The notes: generated by a model from the sequence alone, not told the origin. A DNA stretch of 33,430 bases from Candidatus Omnitrophota bacterium (GCA_023227945.1 JALOCC010000017.1:1-33430); one strand, 5' to 3'. Numbered from the stretch's first letter, positions 15,961 to 23,914 are shown. Made by a program: numbers and translations.

Positions 15961-16596
15961 AATATTTATTACCCCCAACACCGCAGTCGCTGACTTTTCC
16001 GGAATAAGCATGAACTGCTGCGTAATGTTTATGCCGATTTTTTTAAGTTTAAGCAAATCATAAATTTTTTTCTGGTTTTCTATTGCAAAATCAGCAAACC
16101 CACAGGAGATACGTTTATCCGTAAGGCGCTTATCTATCCTTTGCAATTGCCGGTTATAATAATTTATTATCCATTCAAAACAAGCGTCCACTATCTCACT
16201 GGCTGCGGCATCAAATATGACTGCACGTGTTAAATCACTTTTTCCGCATTCCTTTATTTCTTTTATTATTTTTTCTCCTGCTGTTGCCGCGCACAAAAGA
16301 ACTTCATCGCTTTCTTTGAGTAAAGAGCATAAAAGCCTGCTGGCTATCGAAATACCTCCTATGGATATTATTTCATTTTTTTTCTGAACTGGTTCAATTA
16401 CCGCGCCGCCGCGGAGTTCTATAAACGGTAAAGCGTCATTAATTATTTTTTCTGTTTCTTTTTTCTGCGGCTTAGAAAGTATTGTTGCGCCACTTCTATA
16501 ACCAAGGCGCTTATAGATATTTTCTAAAGGTAAATCAACATTTATTTGGTTAAAAAATATTGGCTCTTGCACTGGTAGTTTATTTTGGTCAACCAC
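15958..16596 (-). CDS. Methionine synthase reactivation (activation-domain) protein
   Basis: 212 residues corresponding to the C-terminal SAM-binding module of MetH as a free protein. It should bind SAM and a reductant to rescue oxidised cobalamin on the neighbouring MetH. The RxxxGY-type motif appears as RISCGFADF (162-170, Phe for Tyr), followed by IENQKKIYDLL, IGINITQQFMLIPEKSATAVLGV (188-209), the counterpart of the LTES.AM.P..SVSG block. Middle part LCAATAGEKI (101-110) and a helix with DAAASEIVDACFEWI are also typical. Start is GTG at 16596, preceded by a short GGA. First gene of the metH unit. Confidence 0.86.
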   Translation of the reverse strand: MVDQNKLPVQEPIFFNQINVDLPLENIYKRLGYRSGATILSKPQKKETEKIINDALPFIELRGGAVIEPVQKKNEIISIGGISIASRLLCSLLKESDEVLLCAATAGEKIIKEIKECGKSDLTRAVIFDAAASEIVDACFEWIINYYNRQLQRIDKRLTDKRISCGFADFAIENQKKIYDLLKLKKIGINITQQFMLIPEKSATAVLGVINI

Positions 16597-16632
16597 GTTC
16601 CATATTTATCATAACCATTATTGGGGGCACTT

Positions 16633-16660
16633 ATTATAACTCTGCTTAATAAAAATACAA
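16633..16660 (-). promoter_or_regulatory. Candidate promoter of the reactivation protein-metH unit
   Basis: On minus: TTGTAT (16660-16655), 16-base spacer, TATAAT (16638-16633), giving a leader of about 30 bases before GTG 16596. The -35 matches only at TTG. No cobalamin or SAM riboswitch core was recognised in the leader. Confidence 0.5.
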
Positions 16661-16695
16661 TTTTTTTGCCGCTTTCTTAGTGTATTAAAGAATAA

Positions 16696-16916
16696 AATGA
16701 ACCTCCGCGGCTACCTACCGGGCTTTCAGTCTGCTGGACTAAAAGCTGTGATTTACCTGTGCCCCGCCCTCGCTATCCTCCGGCCGGCGGCCAATAGGTT
16801 CCGGGATGCTCCGTGAAAATTTTCCATCAAAATTTTCACGGTATAAAGGCATCCCGGAAAGTAATCGATTCACATCATCCCTGGCCTTAAGGCCGGGGTA
16901 TCTAGCATATCGATTA
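16696..16916. repeat. Non-coding island with nested palindromes after the efflux operon
   Basis: The 317-base gap 16597-16913 has no gene. It holds: AATGAACCTCC (16696-16706), shared with the island at 22035; a stem GCTTTCAGTC/GACTAAAAGC (16722-16731/16737-16746); a two-tier hairpin with outer 11-base pair stem TTCCGGGATGC (16799-16809/16849-16859) and inner perfect 13-base pair stem (16811-16823/16829-16841); the palindrome GGCCTTAAGGCC (16883-16894) inside TAATCGAT/ATCGATTA (16862-16869/16909-16916). The last arm covers the stop codon of the permease gene. Origin as a mobile palindromic element is a guess. Confidence 0.7.
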
Positions 16917-18041
16917 ACCTAAACTTTTACGGAATTTAAACGTACTAAAAGAAATAACCAACATACCTATTACAAGTAACGGGACCAATTGCGTCCAAAG
17001 AATATCCAATCCTACTCCTTTCAAGAAAATACCCCTTATCACCACCATAAAATACCGCAGCGGATTTAAAAACGTGGAATATTGAATAACTACCGGCATA
17101 TTGGCAATAGGGTAAGCAAACCCTGAGAGCAAAATTGTCGGCATGTAAAAAAGAAAAACCGACATCATTGCTTCCTGCTGGGTGGAAGATACTGTAGATA
17201 TAAATAAACCTATCCCCAACGTAGTAAACAAATATATACATGTAGAAAATAACAATAAAAGTAGATTTCCCCGCAGCGGCACATGAAACCACAATACTCC
17301 GAGAATTGTAATTAAAGTAATCTGCACCAAAGCAATCACGGCAAAAGGAAGAAGCTTGCCGACTATAAGTTCAATTGGTTTTATCGGGCTTACGATTAGC
17401 TGTTCCATGGTACCGATTTCTTTTTCTTTTACTATAGCCATTGCGGTTAATAAAAGGGACATCATCGTCACGATAGTTGCAATAACTCCGGGAAGATAAT
17501 AATTCCTTGAAATAAGGTTACCATTAAACCATGCGCGGTCTTTCAGGTCAACATTTGGTATGGCGACTATTTCCCCTAAGGCAATGGCCTTTTGTTTCAT
17601 CAAATCATATTGGAATTCACTGACAATTGTATTAGCATAACCCATAACAATCATGGCAGTGTTTGAGTCTGTTCCGTCAAAAGCCAACTGTACTTGAGCG
17701 TCTTTTCCCGCGTTGATATTGCGGCCGAAACCGCGGTCAATATGGATAACTACGGTTACCTTGCCCTTATCGAGAAGCGAATTTTGTTCTTTCTCGGTAT
17801 AAATATAATGTTCAGGTATAAAATATTTGGAATATATAAACCTGCGTATAAGCTCACGGCTCTCTACGGTATTATCGCGGTCTAAAATGCCGGTAGGAAC
17901 ATAATTTATGTCTTTATTCGCAGCATAGCCGAATAGAAGTATTTGCACAAGCGGAGTAACAAAAATAACTGTTTTCATCCGCGGATCACGGAAAATCTGC
18001 TTAAATTCTTTTGTTAAAATCGCTAATACTCTTTCAAACAT
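16914..18041 (-). CDS. ABC-2 type efflux permease (YbhR-like)
   Basis: 375 residues. Membrane half of a drug/xenobiotic exporter. N-terminal KEFKQIFRDPRMKTVIFVTPLVQILLFGYA (about 11-40) gives helix 1, then a roughly 130-residue periplasmic domain, then five helices from about residue 180 on, including KEKEIGTMEQLIVSPIKPIELIVGKLLPF (206-234), the hallmark cytoplasmic coupling segment, and LLSGFAYPIANMPVVIQYSTFLNPLRYFMVVIRGIFLKG. Five bases downstream of the first permease gene; the two are paralogous and probably form a heterodimer. Confidence 0.93.
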   Translation of the reverse strand: MFERVLAILTKEFKQIFRDPRMKTVIFVTPLVQILLFGYAANKDINYVPTGILDRDNTVESRELIRRFIYSKYFIPEHYIYTEKEQNSLLDKGKVTVVIHIDRGFGRNINAGKDAQVQLAFDGTDSNTAMIVMGYANTIVSEFQYDLMKQKAIALGEIVAIPNVDLKDRAWFNGNLISRNYYLPGVIATIVTMMSLLLTAMAIVKEKEIGTMEQLIVSPIKPIELIVGKLLPFAVIALVQITLITILGVLWFHVPLRGNLLLLLFSTCIYLFTTLGIGLFISTVSSTQQEAMMSVFLFYMPTILLSGFAYPIANMPVVIQYSTFLNPLRYFMVVIRGIFLKGVGLDILWTQLVPLLVIGMLVISFSTFKFRKSLG

Positions 18042-18046
18042 ATTTA

Positions 18047-19189
18047 TTAAACTACCTTTTTTTCAAATTTTTTCACTGCCAAACCAAACATCAGAAACGC
18101 AAACAATAAAAGAAAAAGCGCCTCGTCCCACATAGACTCTAAACTGCCGCCCTTTAAAAACAATTCCCTTAATACAACTATATAATAGCGCGCCGGAATA
18201 AAATAAGTGATCGCCTGAATGAATTTGGGCATATTAAAAATCGGGTAAATAAATCCTGATAAAAGAACAGTCGGCAACATTGTGGTTAAAGTTGCCAGCT
18301 GGCTAGCCATCAATTGGGTCCTGGCAACTACAGAAATCCATATACCCTGGGATAAAGCTCCAGTCAAGAAAAGCGCGCTTAAAAAGAAAAGCAAAAAGTA
18401 GCTGCCCCTAAACGGGACTTTAAATAAAAACTTTGCCATTAATACGCCGACTAACAAGTCAAAAAAACCTATGGCAAAATAAGGTATAAATTTACCGATG
18501 ATTAATTCCTTGGCCTTAACCGGGGTGGAAATCAACTGCTCCATAGTGCCTCTTTCCCATTCCCTGGCAATACAAATTGAAGTAAGCAGCGCGGCTATAA
18601 TCATTATAATCATCGCAATAACCCCGGGAACAATAAACCAGGTGCTGGTAAGCCCCATATTGAACCAAATCCTGGAACGCACATCGATTCCCTGGGTCGG
18701 CTTAAGCCCCAGATCAGCCAAAGTGTTGGTTATAAGTTGAATATTATAACTGGAAACAACACTACTAACATAGCCCCTGGCAATAGTAGCAGTATTAGCA
18801 TCACTGCCATCGATTATAAGCTGTAAGGGAGCGGGCTGCTTGGAATCTATATAGTGAGAAAAATCCTTTGGTATAACTAAAGCCATCATTACCTCTCCGC
18901 TATCAATCATATACTGGATATCGCGGTAATTATCGGTATATTTAACTATTTTGAAATATTTTGAATTTTTAAAATTTAGCAGGAAGTCGCGGGAAAGCTT
19001 TGAGGTGGCATCCTGGTTCCAGACTACGGTCCGGACATGATCAATATCCAAACTAAGCCCGTAGCCGAAAACTAACAACAAAAATATAGGGATTGCTAAG
19101 GCGAGCCCCAAACTGCGCGGGTCACGCTTGATTTGAACAAATTCTTTCCAGGCTACAGCCTTAATTCTTTTTAGGCTCTGTGCGGTCAT
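18047..19189 (-). CDS. ABC-2 type efflux permease (YbhS-like)
   Basis: 380 residues. Same layout as its neighbour: helix 1 in WKEFVQIKRDPRSLGLALAIPIFLLLVFGY (14-43), extracytoplasmic domain to about 175, then five helices with AREWERGTMEQLISTPVKAKELIIGKFIPY and LLSGFIYPIFNMPKFIQAITYFIPARYYIVVLRELFLKGG. Its start overlaps the end of the ATPase gene by 29 bases in another frame; the overlap is accepted because the N-terminal KRIKAVAWKEF block is conserved in the family. Pairs with the downstream permease. Confidence 0.93.
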   Translation of the reverse strand: MTAQSLKRIKAVAWKEFVQIKRDPRSLGLALAIPIFLLLVFGYGLSLDIDHVRTVVWNQDATSKLSRDFLLNFKNSKYFKIVKYTDNYRDIQYMIDSGEVMMALVIPKDFSHYIDSKQPAPLQLIIDGSDANTATIARGYVSSVVSSYNIQLITNTLADLGLKPTQGIDVRSRIWFNMGLTSTWFIVPGVIAMIIMIIAALLTSICIAREWERGTMEQLISTPVKAKELIIGKFIPYFAIGFFDLLVGVLMAKFLFKVPFRGSYFLLFFLSALFLTGALSQGIWISVVARTQLMASQLATLTTMLPTVLLSGFIYPIFNMPKFIQAITYFIPARYYIVVLRELFLKGGSLESMWDEALFLLLFAFLMFGLAVKKFEKKVV

Positions 19190-20111
19190 ATTCTTCTATT
19201 GAGGAAACAAAAACATCTTCCAATGAAGGAAGAATTTTATTCACACTGGATTCACCTGACGGAATTTTCTGTAAAAATTCTTTTATTGCCGGCATAGCTT
19301 TTTTGCTGTCATAGACAACCGCGTGTATGCTTGCTCCGAAAAGCGCTGCCTCTTTTACGCCTTCTATTTTGCTAATTGCTGTAAGCCAATCTTGCGCGTT
19401 AGAAAGTGTTATTTCAAGAACTTCATTTTTCATGCATTTGGTTTTCATCTCTTGGGGGGTACCTCTGGCGATAATTGTGCCATGATAAATTAAAACCATC
19501 CGGTTACAATTTTCAGCTTCATCCATATAATGCGTGGTGACAAACACAGTAACGCCATTCTCAGCTAACTTTTTAATAATACCCCAAAAATTAGCACGAG
19601 TTATCGGGTCAACACCGGAAGTAGGCTCATCAAGAAATATGATTCTTGGCTTATGCAAAAGAGCGCATCCAAGCGCCAGGCGTTGTTTCCATCCGCCGGC
19701 AAGGGTGGATGTAAGGTTTGATTCCATTCCCTCCAACCCCGCGGCATTAATTACCTCTTTAAAACGTTCTATCTTATCCTCTTTTGGAATTTTATATATG
19801 CCACTATAAAAATTAATATTTTCTTCAATGGTTAAATCATTGTATAAAGAAAACTTTTGTGACATATACCCTATATGCTCTTTTATCTTACGCTGCTCCT
19901 TAGTAATATCGTATCCTCCTACCTGCCCGCTTCCGGATGTCGGAGGAATAATCCCGCAAAGCATCCTTATGGTTGTAGATTTTCCCGCTCCGTTTGGGCC
20001 TAAGAAGCCAAAAATCTCGCCTTGCTTAACTTCGAAGTCAATTTTATTTACTGCAATAAATTGCCCGAATTTTTTTTCGAGGTTCTGAACGCTTACAGCT
20101 ATATTGTCCAT
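19161..20111 (-). CDS. ABC transporter ATPase, drug efflux (YbhF half)
   Basis: 316 residues from ATG 20111 (MDNIAVSVQNLEKKFGQF). The frame stays open upstream to 20177, but that stretch lies in the heptamer hairpin and encodes no conserved sequence. Walker A GPNGAGKST, signature variant LAGGWKQRLALGCALLH, Walker B IIFLDEPTSGVDP and the switch HY are present. A C-terminal regulatory tail follows the nucleotide-binding domain, as in DrrA/YbhF types. In E. coli YbhF one polypeptide carries both ATPase halves; here they are two adjacent genes. Confidence 0.94.
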   Translation of the reverse strand: MDNIAVSVQNLEKKFGQFIAVNKIDFEVKQGEIFGFLGPNGAGKSTTIRMLCGIIPPTSGSGQVGGYDITKEQRKIKEHIGYMSQKFSLYNDLTIEENINFYSGIYKIPKEDKIERFKEVINAAGLEGMESNLTSTLAGGWKQRLALGCALLHKPRIIFLDEPTSGVDPITRANFWGIIKKLAENGVTVFVTTHYMDEAENCNRMVLIYHGTIIARGTPQEMKTKCMKNEVLEITLSNAQDWLTAISKIEGVKEAALFGASIHAVVYDSKKAMPAIKEFLQKIPSGESSVNKILPSLEDVFVSSIEEYDRTEPKKN

Positions 20112-20122
20112 AATTGTTTTTA

Positions 20123-20266
20123 AATAACCAATAACCAAGATACAAGATACAAACAAATTCCAATATCCAATAACCAATGACCAAACAGTTTTGTTCTTTT
20201 TCGTTTGGTTATTGGAATTTGATTATTGGTCATTGTTTGGTTATTGTATCTTGGAGCTTGGTTATT
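20123..20266. repeat. Heptamer-built hairpin between the two ATPase genes
   Basis: Two 64-base arms, 20123-20186 and 20203-20266, align without gaps as reverse complements, with about 49 of 64 positions pairing. Each arm has the same plan: four bases, four 7-base units, four bases, four 7-base units. Units are variants of ACCAATA (for example ACCAAGA, TCCAATA, ACCAAAC). The right arm covers the stop codon (20262-20264) of the upstream ATPase gene; the structure ends 12 bases before the next start. Confidence 0.9.
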
Positions 20267-21002
20267 TTTCAGATTCTTTCTCATATTCTTTAATTATCTT
20301 AATAAACGCTTCTTCGAGAGTTTTAGCGTTGCACTCTTTTTTTATTCTCTCAGGTGAATCGCAGCGTAACAGTTTACCCTTATGCATTAAGCCGACTCTT
20401 GCACAACGTTCAGCTTCGTCAAGATAACAAGTAGAACAGAATATTGTGACTTTTTCCTTAAGTAAATCGTAAAGTATATTCCAAAAGTCTCTTCGGGACA
20501 CCGGATCCACTCCGTTTGTAGGTTCATCCAAAAAAAGAACGCGCGGTGTATGAATAAGTGCGCAGGCTAAACCTAATTTTTGCTTCATACCTCCGGATAG
20601 TTTGCCTGCAAAACGCTGCTTGAAAGGCAGTAATCCGGAAAAACCAAGTAAGCGTTCAATAGCTTCATGGCGGTTTTCTTTGGCGACCCCATAAACATCG
20701 GCGTAAAAATTGATATTCTCCATAACGCTCAACTCTTCATAAAGCCCAAACCGTTGAGACATATAGGCTATATACTCTTTTAATTTTTCCGCTTCTTTTA
20801 CCGTATGCTTATTGTAAACCCAAGCTTGCCCTTCTGTAGGATCCAAAATGCCTGTTAATAACCGCATCGTTGTCGTTTTGCCTGCGCCGTCAGGGCCGAC
20901 TAAACCGAAAATTTCCCCTTCCTGCACTTCAAGATTTAGTTTATCAAGAGCAGTTAAAGCCCCGAATTTTTTGGTAAGATTTTCTACTTTTATAGTAACC
21001 AT
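20262..21002 (-). CDS. ABC transporter ATPase, drug efflux (YbhF half)
   Basis: 246 residues from ATG 21002 (MVTIKVENLTKKFGALTALDKL); seven extra upstream codons are open but not conserved. Walker A GPDGAGKTT, Q-loop YMSQRFGLYEELSV, signature LSGGMKQKLGLACALIH, Walker B VLFLDEPTNGVDP and TCYLDEAERC as the H-loop region, where Cys-Tyr stands in place of the usual His-Tyr, so this site may be catalytically weak. It pairs with the following ATPase, which has HY at the same position (TTHYMDEAENC), suggesting an asymmetric ATPase dimer. Confidence 0.93.
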   Translation of the reverse strand: MVTIKVENLTKKFGALTALDKLNLEVQEGEIFGLVGPDGAGKTTTMRLLTGILDPTEGQAWVYNKHTVKEAEKLKEYIAYMSQRFGLYEELSVMENINFYADVYGVAKENRHEAIERLLGFSGLLPFKQRFAGKLSGGMKQKLGLACALIHTPRVLFLDEPTNGVDPVSRRDFWNILYDLLKEKVTIFCSTCYLDEAERCARVGLMHKGKLLRCDSPERIKKECNAKTLEEAFIKIIKEYEKESEK

Positions 21003-21017
21003 TTTACAGAGCTCGGA

Positions 21018-21096
21018 CGACAAACGACAGAAGTCAGAAAACAGATGACAGAAAAAATTTGCGCTCTGTCATCTGACTTCTGTTATCTGCCTTCTA
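21018..21096. repeat. Heptamer-built hairpin (NNNCAGA) between hlyD-like and ATPase genes
   Basis: Left arm 21018-21052 is five exact 7-base units (CGACAGA, AGTCAGA, TGACAGA and variants). Right arm 21065-21092, read on minus, is four units of the same form (AGGCAGA, TAACAGA, AGTCAGA, TGACAGA). CAGA always pairs, while the first three bases of each unit vary. The structure begins three bases after the stop of the HlyD-like gene and reaches the start of the ATPase gene. Confidence 0.9.
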
Positions 21097-21098
21097 TA

Positions 21099-21977
21099 TT
21101 ACTTAACCTGGATATAAGCGTCTGCAGGCATTCCTGGTTTTAAATCCAAACTTGAATTATCTACCCTTACCTTAATTCTATAAACATACTTTACGCGCTC
21201 TTCCGTCGTTTGAATATATTTGGGAGTAAATTCGGTCTGGTTAGAAATAAAAGAAACCCAGCCATCGTATTTCTTATTCGAATAACTATCTGTTTTCACG
21301 TATGCTTTCTGATTTAATTTTACTTTAGCTAAATCCGTTTCGTTAATGTAGGCTGTCACCCAGATATTATTTAAATCAATTGCGGTAAAGACCGGTGCGC
21401 CCGGTTGCACTACCTCACCCTGCAAAGCGCTTTTTACCAAAACATAACCATTGACCGGCGAAGCTAAATCTGCCCACCCAAGGCGCGTATTAGCCAATTC
21501 CAAAGAAGCACGAAGTTTATCTATGTCAGCCCTATCCGTATCAGCTTTTGTCTTGGCGGCGTCTCTGTCTCTGGCAGAAATAGCCCCTACCTTAAAAAGA
21601 TTCTCAGCGCGCAGGTAATTGTCGTAATCGAGCCTGTATTGGTATTGGGAAAGTTTTAAGGATGCTTCTGCTTCTGCTTTCCGCTTACTCAATTCATCTT
21701 TATTTAACCGCGCAACTATCTGCCCTAATTTAAGCAATATGCCTTCATCGGCTAAAAGTTCTTCGATTTGGCCGTCGATACGAAAAGATATACGGACATC
21801 GTCGCCTTCAATATTTCCTGACACTTTAATAACTTTCGAGTTTCCGTTACGCTCATACCCCACATACATTGCCGAAGCAAAAGCTATAATACCGATAGCG
21901 ATAACAATCATTACGAGCTTGCTTCTTTTTTTCACTGCATCAGAAATCTTTTGTTTTACCGGAATTTTATTTTCCAT
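21099..21977 (-). CDS. HlyD-family periplasmic adaptor protein (YbhG-like)
   Basis: 292 residues. Membrane fusion protein that joins the ABC-2 permeases to the outer-membrane factor. Cytoplasmic N-terminus, one membrane helix LVMIVIAIGIIAFASAMYVGY (21-41), biotinyl/lipoyl-like half VSGNIEGDDVRISFRIDGQIEELLADEG (53-80), a helical hairpin (about 90-165, KAEAEASLKLSQ to LRASLELANTRLG), lipoyl second half ASPVNGYVLVKSALQGEVVQPGAPVF, then beta-barrel. GGAGG precedes the ATG. It follows the outer-membrane factor gene after a 275-base palindromic gap. Confidence 0.94.
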   Translation of the reverse strand: MENKIPVKQKISDAVKKRSKLVMIVIAIGIIAFASAMYVGYERNGNSKVIKVSGNIEGDDVRISFRIDGQIEELLADEGILLKLGQIVARLNKDELSKRKAEAEASLKLSQYQYRLDYDNYLRAENLFKVGAISARDRDAAKTKADTDRADIDKLRASLELANTRLGWADLASPVNGYVLVKSALQGEVVQPGAPVFTAIDLNNIWVTAYINETDLAKVKLNQKAYVKTDSYSNKKYDGWVSFISNQTEFTPKYIQTTEERVKYVYRIKVRVDNSSLDLKPGMPADAYIQVK

Positions 21978-22034
21978 ATCATTCCTCCGTTTAAAAACTA
22001 TTTGTCAAATTTTTTGTATACCCAACCGGCGCTA

Positions 22035-22203
22035 AATGAACCTCCCCGCTAAAATAGCGGGGTTTCTTTGAAAAATTTGGCAAAGGTTCATTCCTCCGAA
22101 GCCACTCTAATTCGCCCTTTGCTATTTAAAACGCTGGTAGGGCTTCGCAGGAGCTCCTTCGCCTTCATCCCCGGACTAAAGTCAGTGGTTTTCGGCGAAG
22201 GAG
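22035..22203. repeat. Palindromic non-coding island between OMF and HlyD genes
   Basis: In the gap 21978-22252: AATGAACC/GGTTCATT (22035-22042/22085-22092) enclosing a perfect CCCCGCT/AGCGGGG stem with loop AAAAT (22044-22050/22056-22062), then CTCCTTCGCC/GGCGAAGGAG (22154-22163/22194-22203) enclosing CCCCGGACTAAAGTC. AATGAACCTCC and GGACTAAA also occur, in the same order and orientation, in the island at 16696. A TTTCTTTG run follows the first stem on plus, but there is no plus-strand gene for it to terminate. Confidence 0.7.
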
Positions 22204-22252
22204 AATAAAACTAAAATATTGTTTTAAAAATTTAGCCACTGCCTCAATGCGA

Positions 22253-23842
22253 TTACTTTTTTACCTGCTGTAAATATTCCACGCCCATATTTCTGTCTAA
22301 GTTTGCTTTTGCCATAATATAATCATAAATACCATTGGCAAGATTCTGCCTAACCTGTGCTAAAGCAACTTGTGCGTCTAAAACATCTAAATTAATCCCC
22401 ACGCCATTATCGAAACGCACCTCGGCAATCATTAAAGCTTCTTTGGCGTCTTCCAGATTATCCTTCTGGGAATCAATAATCGCCTGCGCCTGGCGTAAGT
22501 CTAAACACGCCTGTCGTACGCTTACTGCTATTTCATCCGCGACATTTTCCTTGCTGATTAACGACTGGGCATAACGTGCACGGGCAGCTTCTACTTTTGC
22601 TTTAGTGGCAAAACCATCGAAAATAGCAAAATTAAGCGCAACGCCCACGTTCCAATTATTATGCCGGCTGTTAAACATATTATTTAAATTATTCGACGCA
22701 TAATTATAATCAGCGCCGGCATTAACTTGCGGCAACCACCCTGATTTAGCAAATTTAATCGCCCATTTATTTATATCAATCCCCAATGATTGTATAATCA
22801 TTTCAGGCTTATTCAAATAAGCCTGCCTTAAAAATTCTCCCTCCTTAATTTCTACGGGAGAATAGTTTAGCTCATCCTGCACTTCAATAATTTCCTGCAC
22901 TTTTAAGCCGAGTGTTTTATTCAATTCAGCCATAATCAAATCAATGGTGTTAATTGCATTAATTAATTCCGGCATAAGCAATGATACCTGGACTTTTGAC
23001 TGTAAAACATCGAACCTGGAAGCAGTGCCCTGCTCAAAACTCTTTTTCACATGTTCATAATGAGCCTGGGCTTGTTTAACTAAATCTTCAGCAATTGCTT
23101 TTGTTTCATAGGCAAGCAAAAGCCCGTAATACAGCCTCTTTGTTTCTAATTCCACGTTTAATTTGACAGCCCGCAAAGTCTCTTCCTGCTCTGACATTGC
23201 CAATTGTTTTTCTTTTAAATTAGCGACATTAGCACCGCCGTTATAAACTATCTGGTTTAGTGAAAGCCCCGTGGAATTATTATTTTTATAACCGGTGAAT
23301 ATTCCTGGGTCTTTTTTTGAGGAAGTAGAACTTGTTTGCGGAAGAACTGCTCCGTTATGCGTGTAGCCCGCGTCGAAATCTAGCGATGGCAGGAATTCGC
23401 TTCTTGCGCCTAAAATATCGGCTTTAGCGGCTTCCACTTCTTTGCCTTGGATTTGAATAATTTTGTTGTTCTTGAAACCAACAATGAGGGCGTCCTTAAG
23501 CGAAGATAAGATAACAATGTTGCCAGCCGGATCTTCACATGAGCCTTTGCTAAGGCCGGAAAAAAATAAACCTGCAAAGATTATGATGATGCATGCAGTT
23601 TTAGAAATAATGCTTTTTATTTCCTGATAAAAACGATATTCTTTGTTAATTTTAAAAAATCTGGCATTTGCCTTATATTCACTTTTGAGAATACTCTCTT
23701 CTTCCATATTATAAAGAGTCCTCTGGAAAACTCCTGGTTTCTTCTTCAAAATCCTTCCCAATTGTTGTATATAAAAAGACTCGTCCGGATACTTAAGGAA
23801 AATTTTTAATAATTTAGCGGTATTTTTGCTTAGCCTTAACAT
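22253..23842 (-). CDS. TolC-like outer-membrane factor with N-terminal winged-helix domain
   Basis: 529 residues. Residues about 1-79 form a winged-helix-like DNA-binding domain (KNTAKLLKIFLKYPDESFYIQQLGRILKK, then GVFQRTLYNMEEESILKSE, then a KANARFFKINKEY wing). Residues 81-100 look like a Sec signal peptide (KTACIIIIFAGLFFSGLS). From about 112 the protein is a standard outer-membrane efflux protein with two repeats (LKDALIVGFKNNKI to about 310, then to the end; ARSEFLPSLDFDAGYTHNG, FEQGTASRFDVLQSKVQ, FDNGVGINLDVLDAQVALAQVRQ). An HTH ahead of a signal peptide is abnormal for an exported protein. Either a true fusion, or two products where export starts internally: AGGA sits 10 bases before an ATT at residue 78. 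First gene of the efflux operon. Confidence 0.88.
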   Translation of the reverse strand: MLRLSKNTAKLLKIFLKYPDESFYIQQLGRILKKKPGVFQRTLYNMEEESILKSEYKANARFFKINKEYRFYQEIKSIISKTACIIIIFAGLFFSGLSKGSCEDPAGNIVILSSLKDALIVGFKNNKIIQIQGKEVEAAKADILGARSEFLPSLDFDAGYTHNGAVLPQTSSTSSKKDPGIFTGYKNNNSTGLSLNQIVYNGGANVANLKEKQLAMSEQEETLRAVKLNVELETKRLYYGLLLAYETKAIAEDLVKQAQAHYEHVKKSFEQGTASRFDVLQSKVQVSLLMPELINAINTIDLIMAELNKTLGLKVQEIIEVQDELNYSPVEIKEGEFLRQAYLNKPEMIIQSLGIDINKWAIKFAKSGWLPQVNAGADYNYASNNLNNMFNSRHNNWNVGVALNFAIFDGFATKAKVEAARARYAQSLISKENVADEIAVSVRQACLDLRQAQAIIDSQKDNLEDAKEALMIAEVRFDNGVGINLDVLDAQVALAQVRQNLANGIYDYIMAKANLDRNMGVEYLQQVKK

Positions 23843-23857
23843 ACATTATATTCTTTT

Positions 23858-23914
23858 TGCATATATTTATATATCTTCTGCATATTATTATATGCATAAT
23901 ACATACACTGTCAA
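23858..23914 (-). promoter_or_regulatory. Efflux operon promoter with palindromic operator
   Basis: On minus: TTGACA (23914-23909), 16-base spacer, TATAAT (23892-23887); start of transcription near 23880, leader about 38 bases. The palindrome TGCATAT-N4-ATATGCA (23879-23896) covers the -10, and a third ATATGCA half-site lies exactly 21 bases further downstream (23864-23858). This layout suggests repression by a dimeric regulator, plausibly the winged-helix domain encoded by the first gene. The remainder of the 368-base gap 23843-24210 shows only a GC-rich stem and an AT-rich leader. Confidence 0.75.

Noticed and set aside
15821..16660. Cobalamin or SAM riboswitch upstream of metH
   Set aside because: No conserved riboswitch core was found; the gap is explained by the GTTACGNNN hairpin and the upstream leader is only about 30 bases.
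20111..20177. Longer N-terminus of the second ATPase
   Set aside because: The extra 22 codons are hairpin repeat sequence; family similarity starts at MDNIAVSVQNL.
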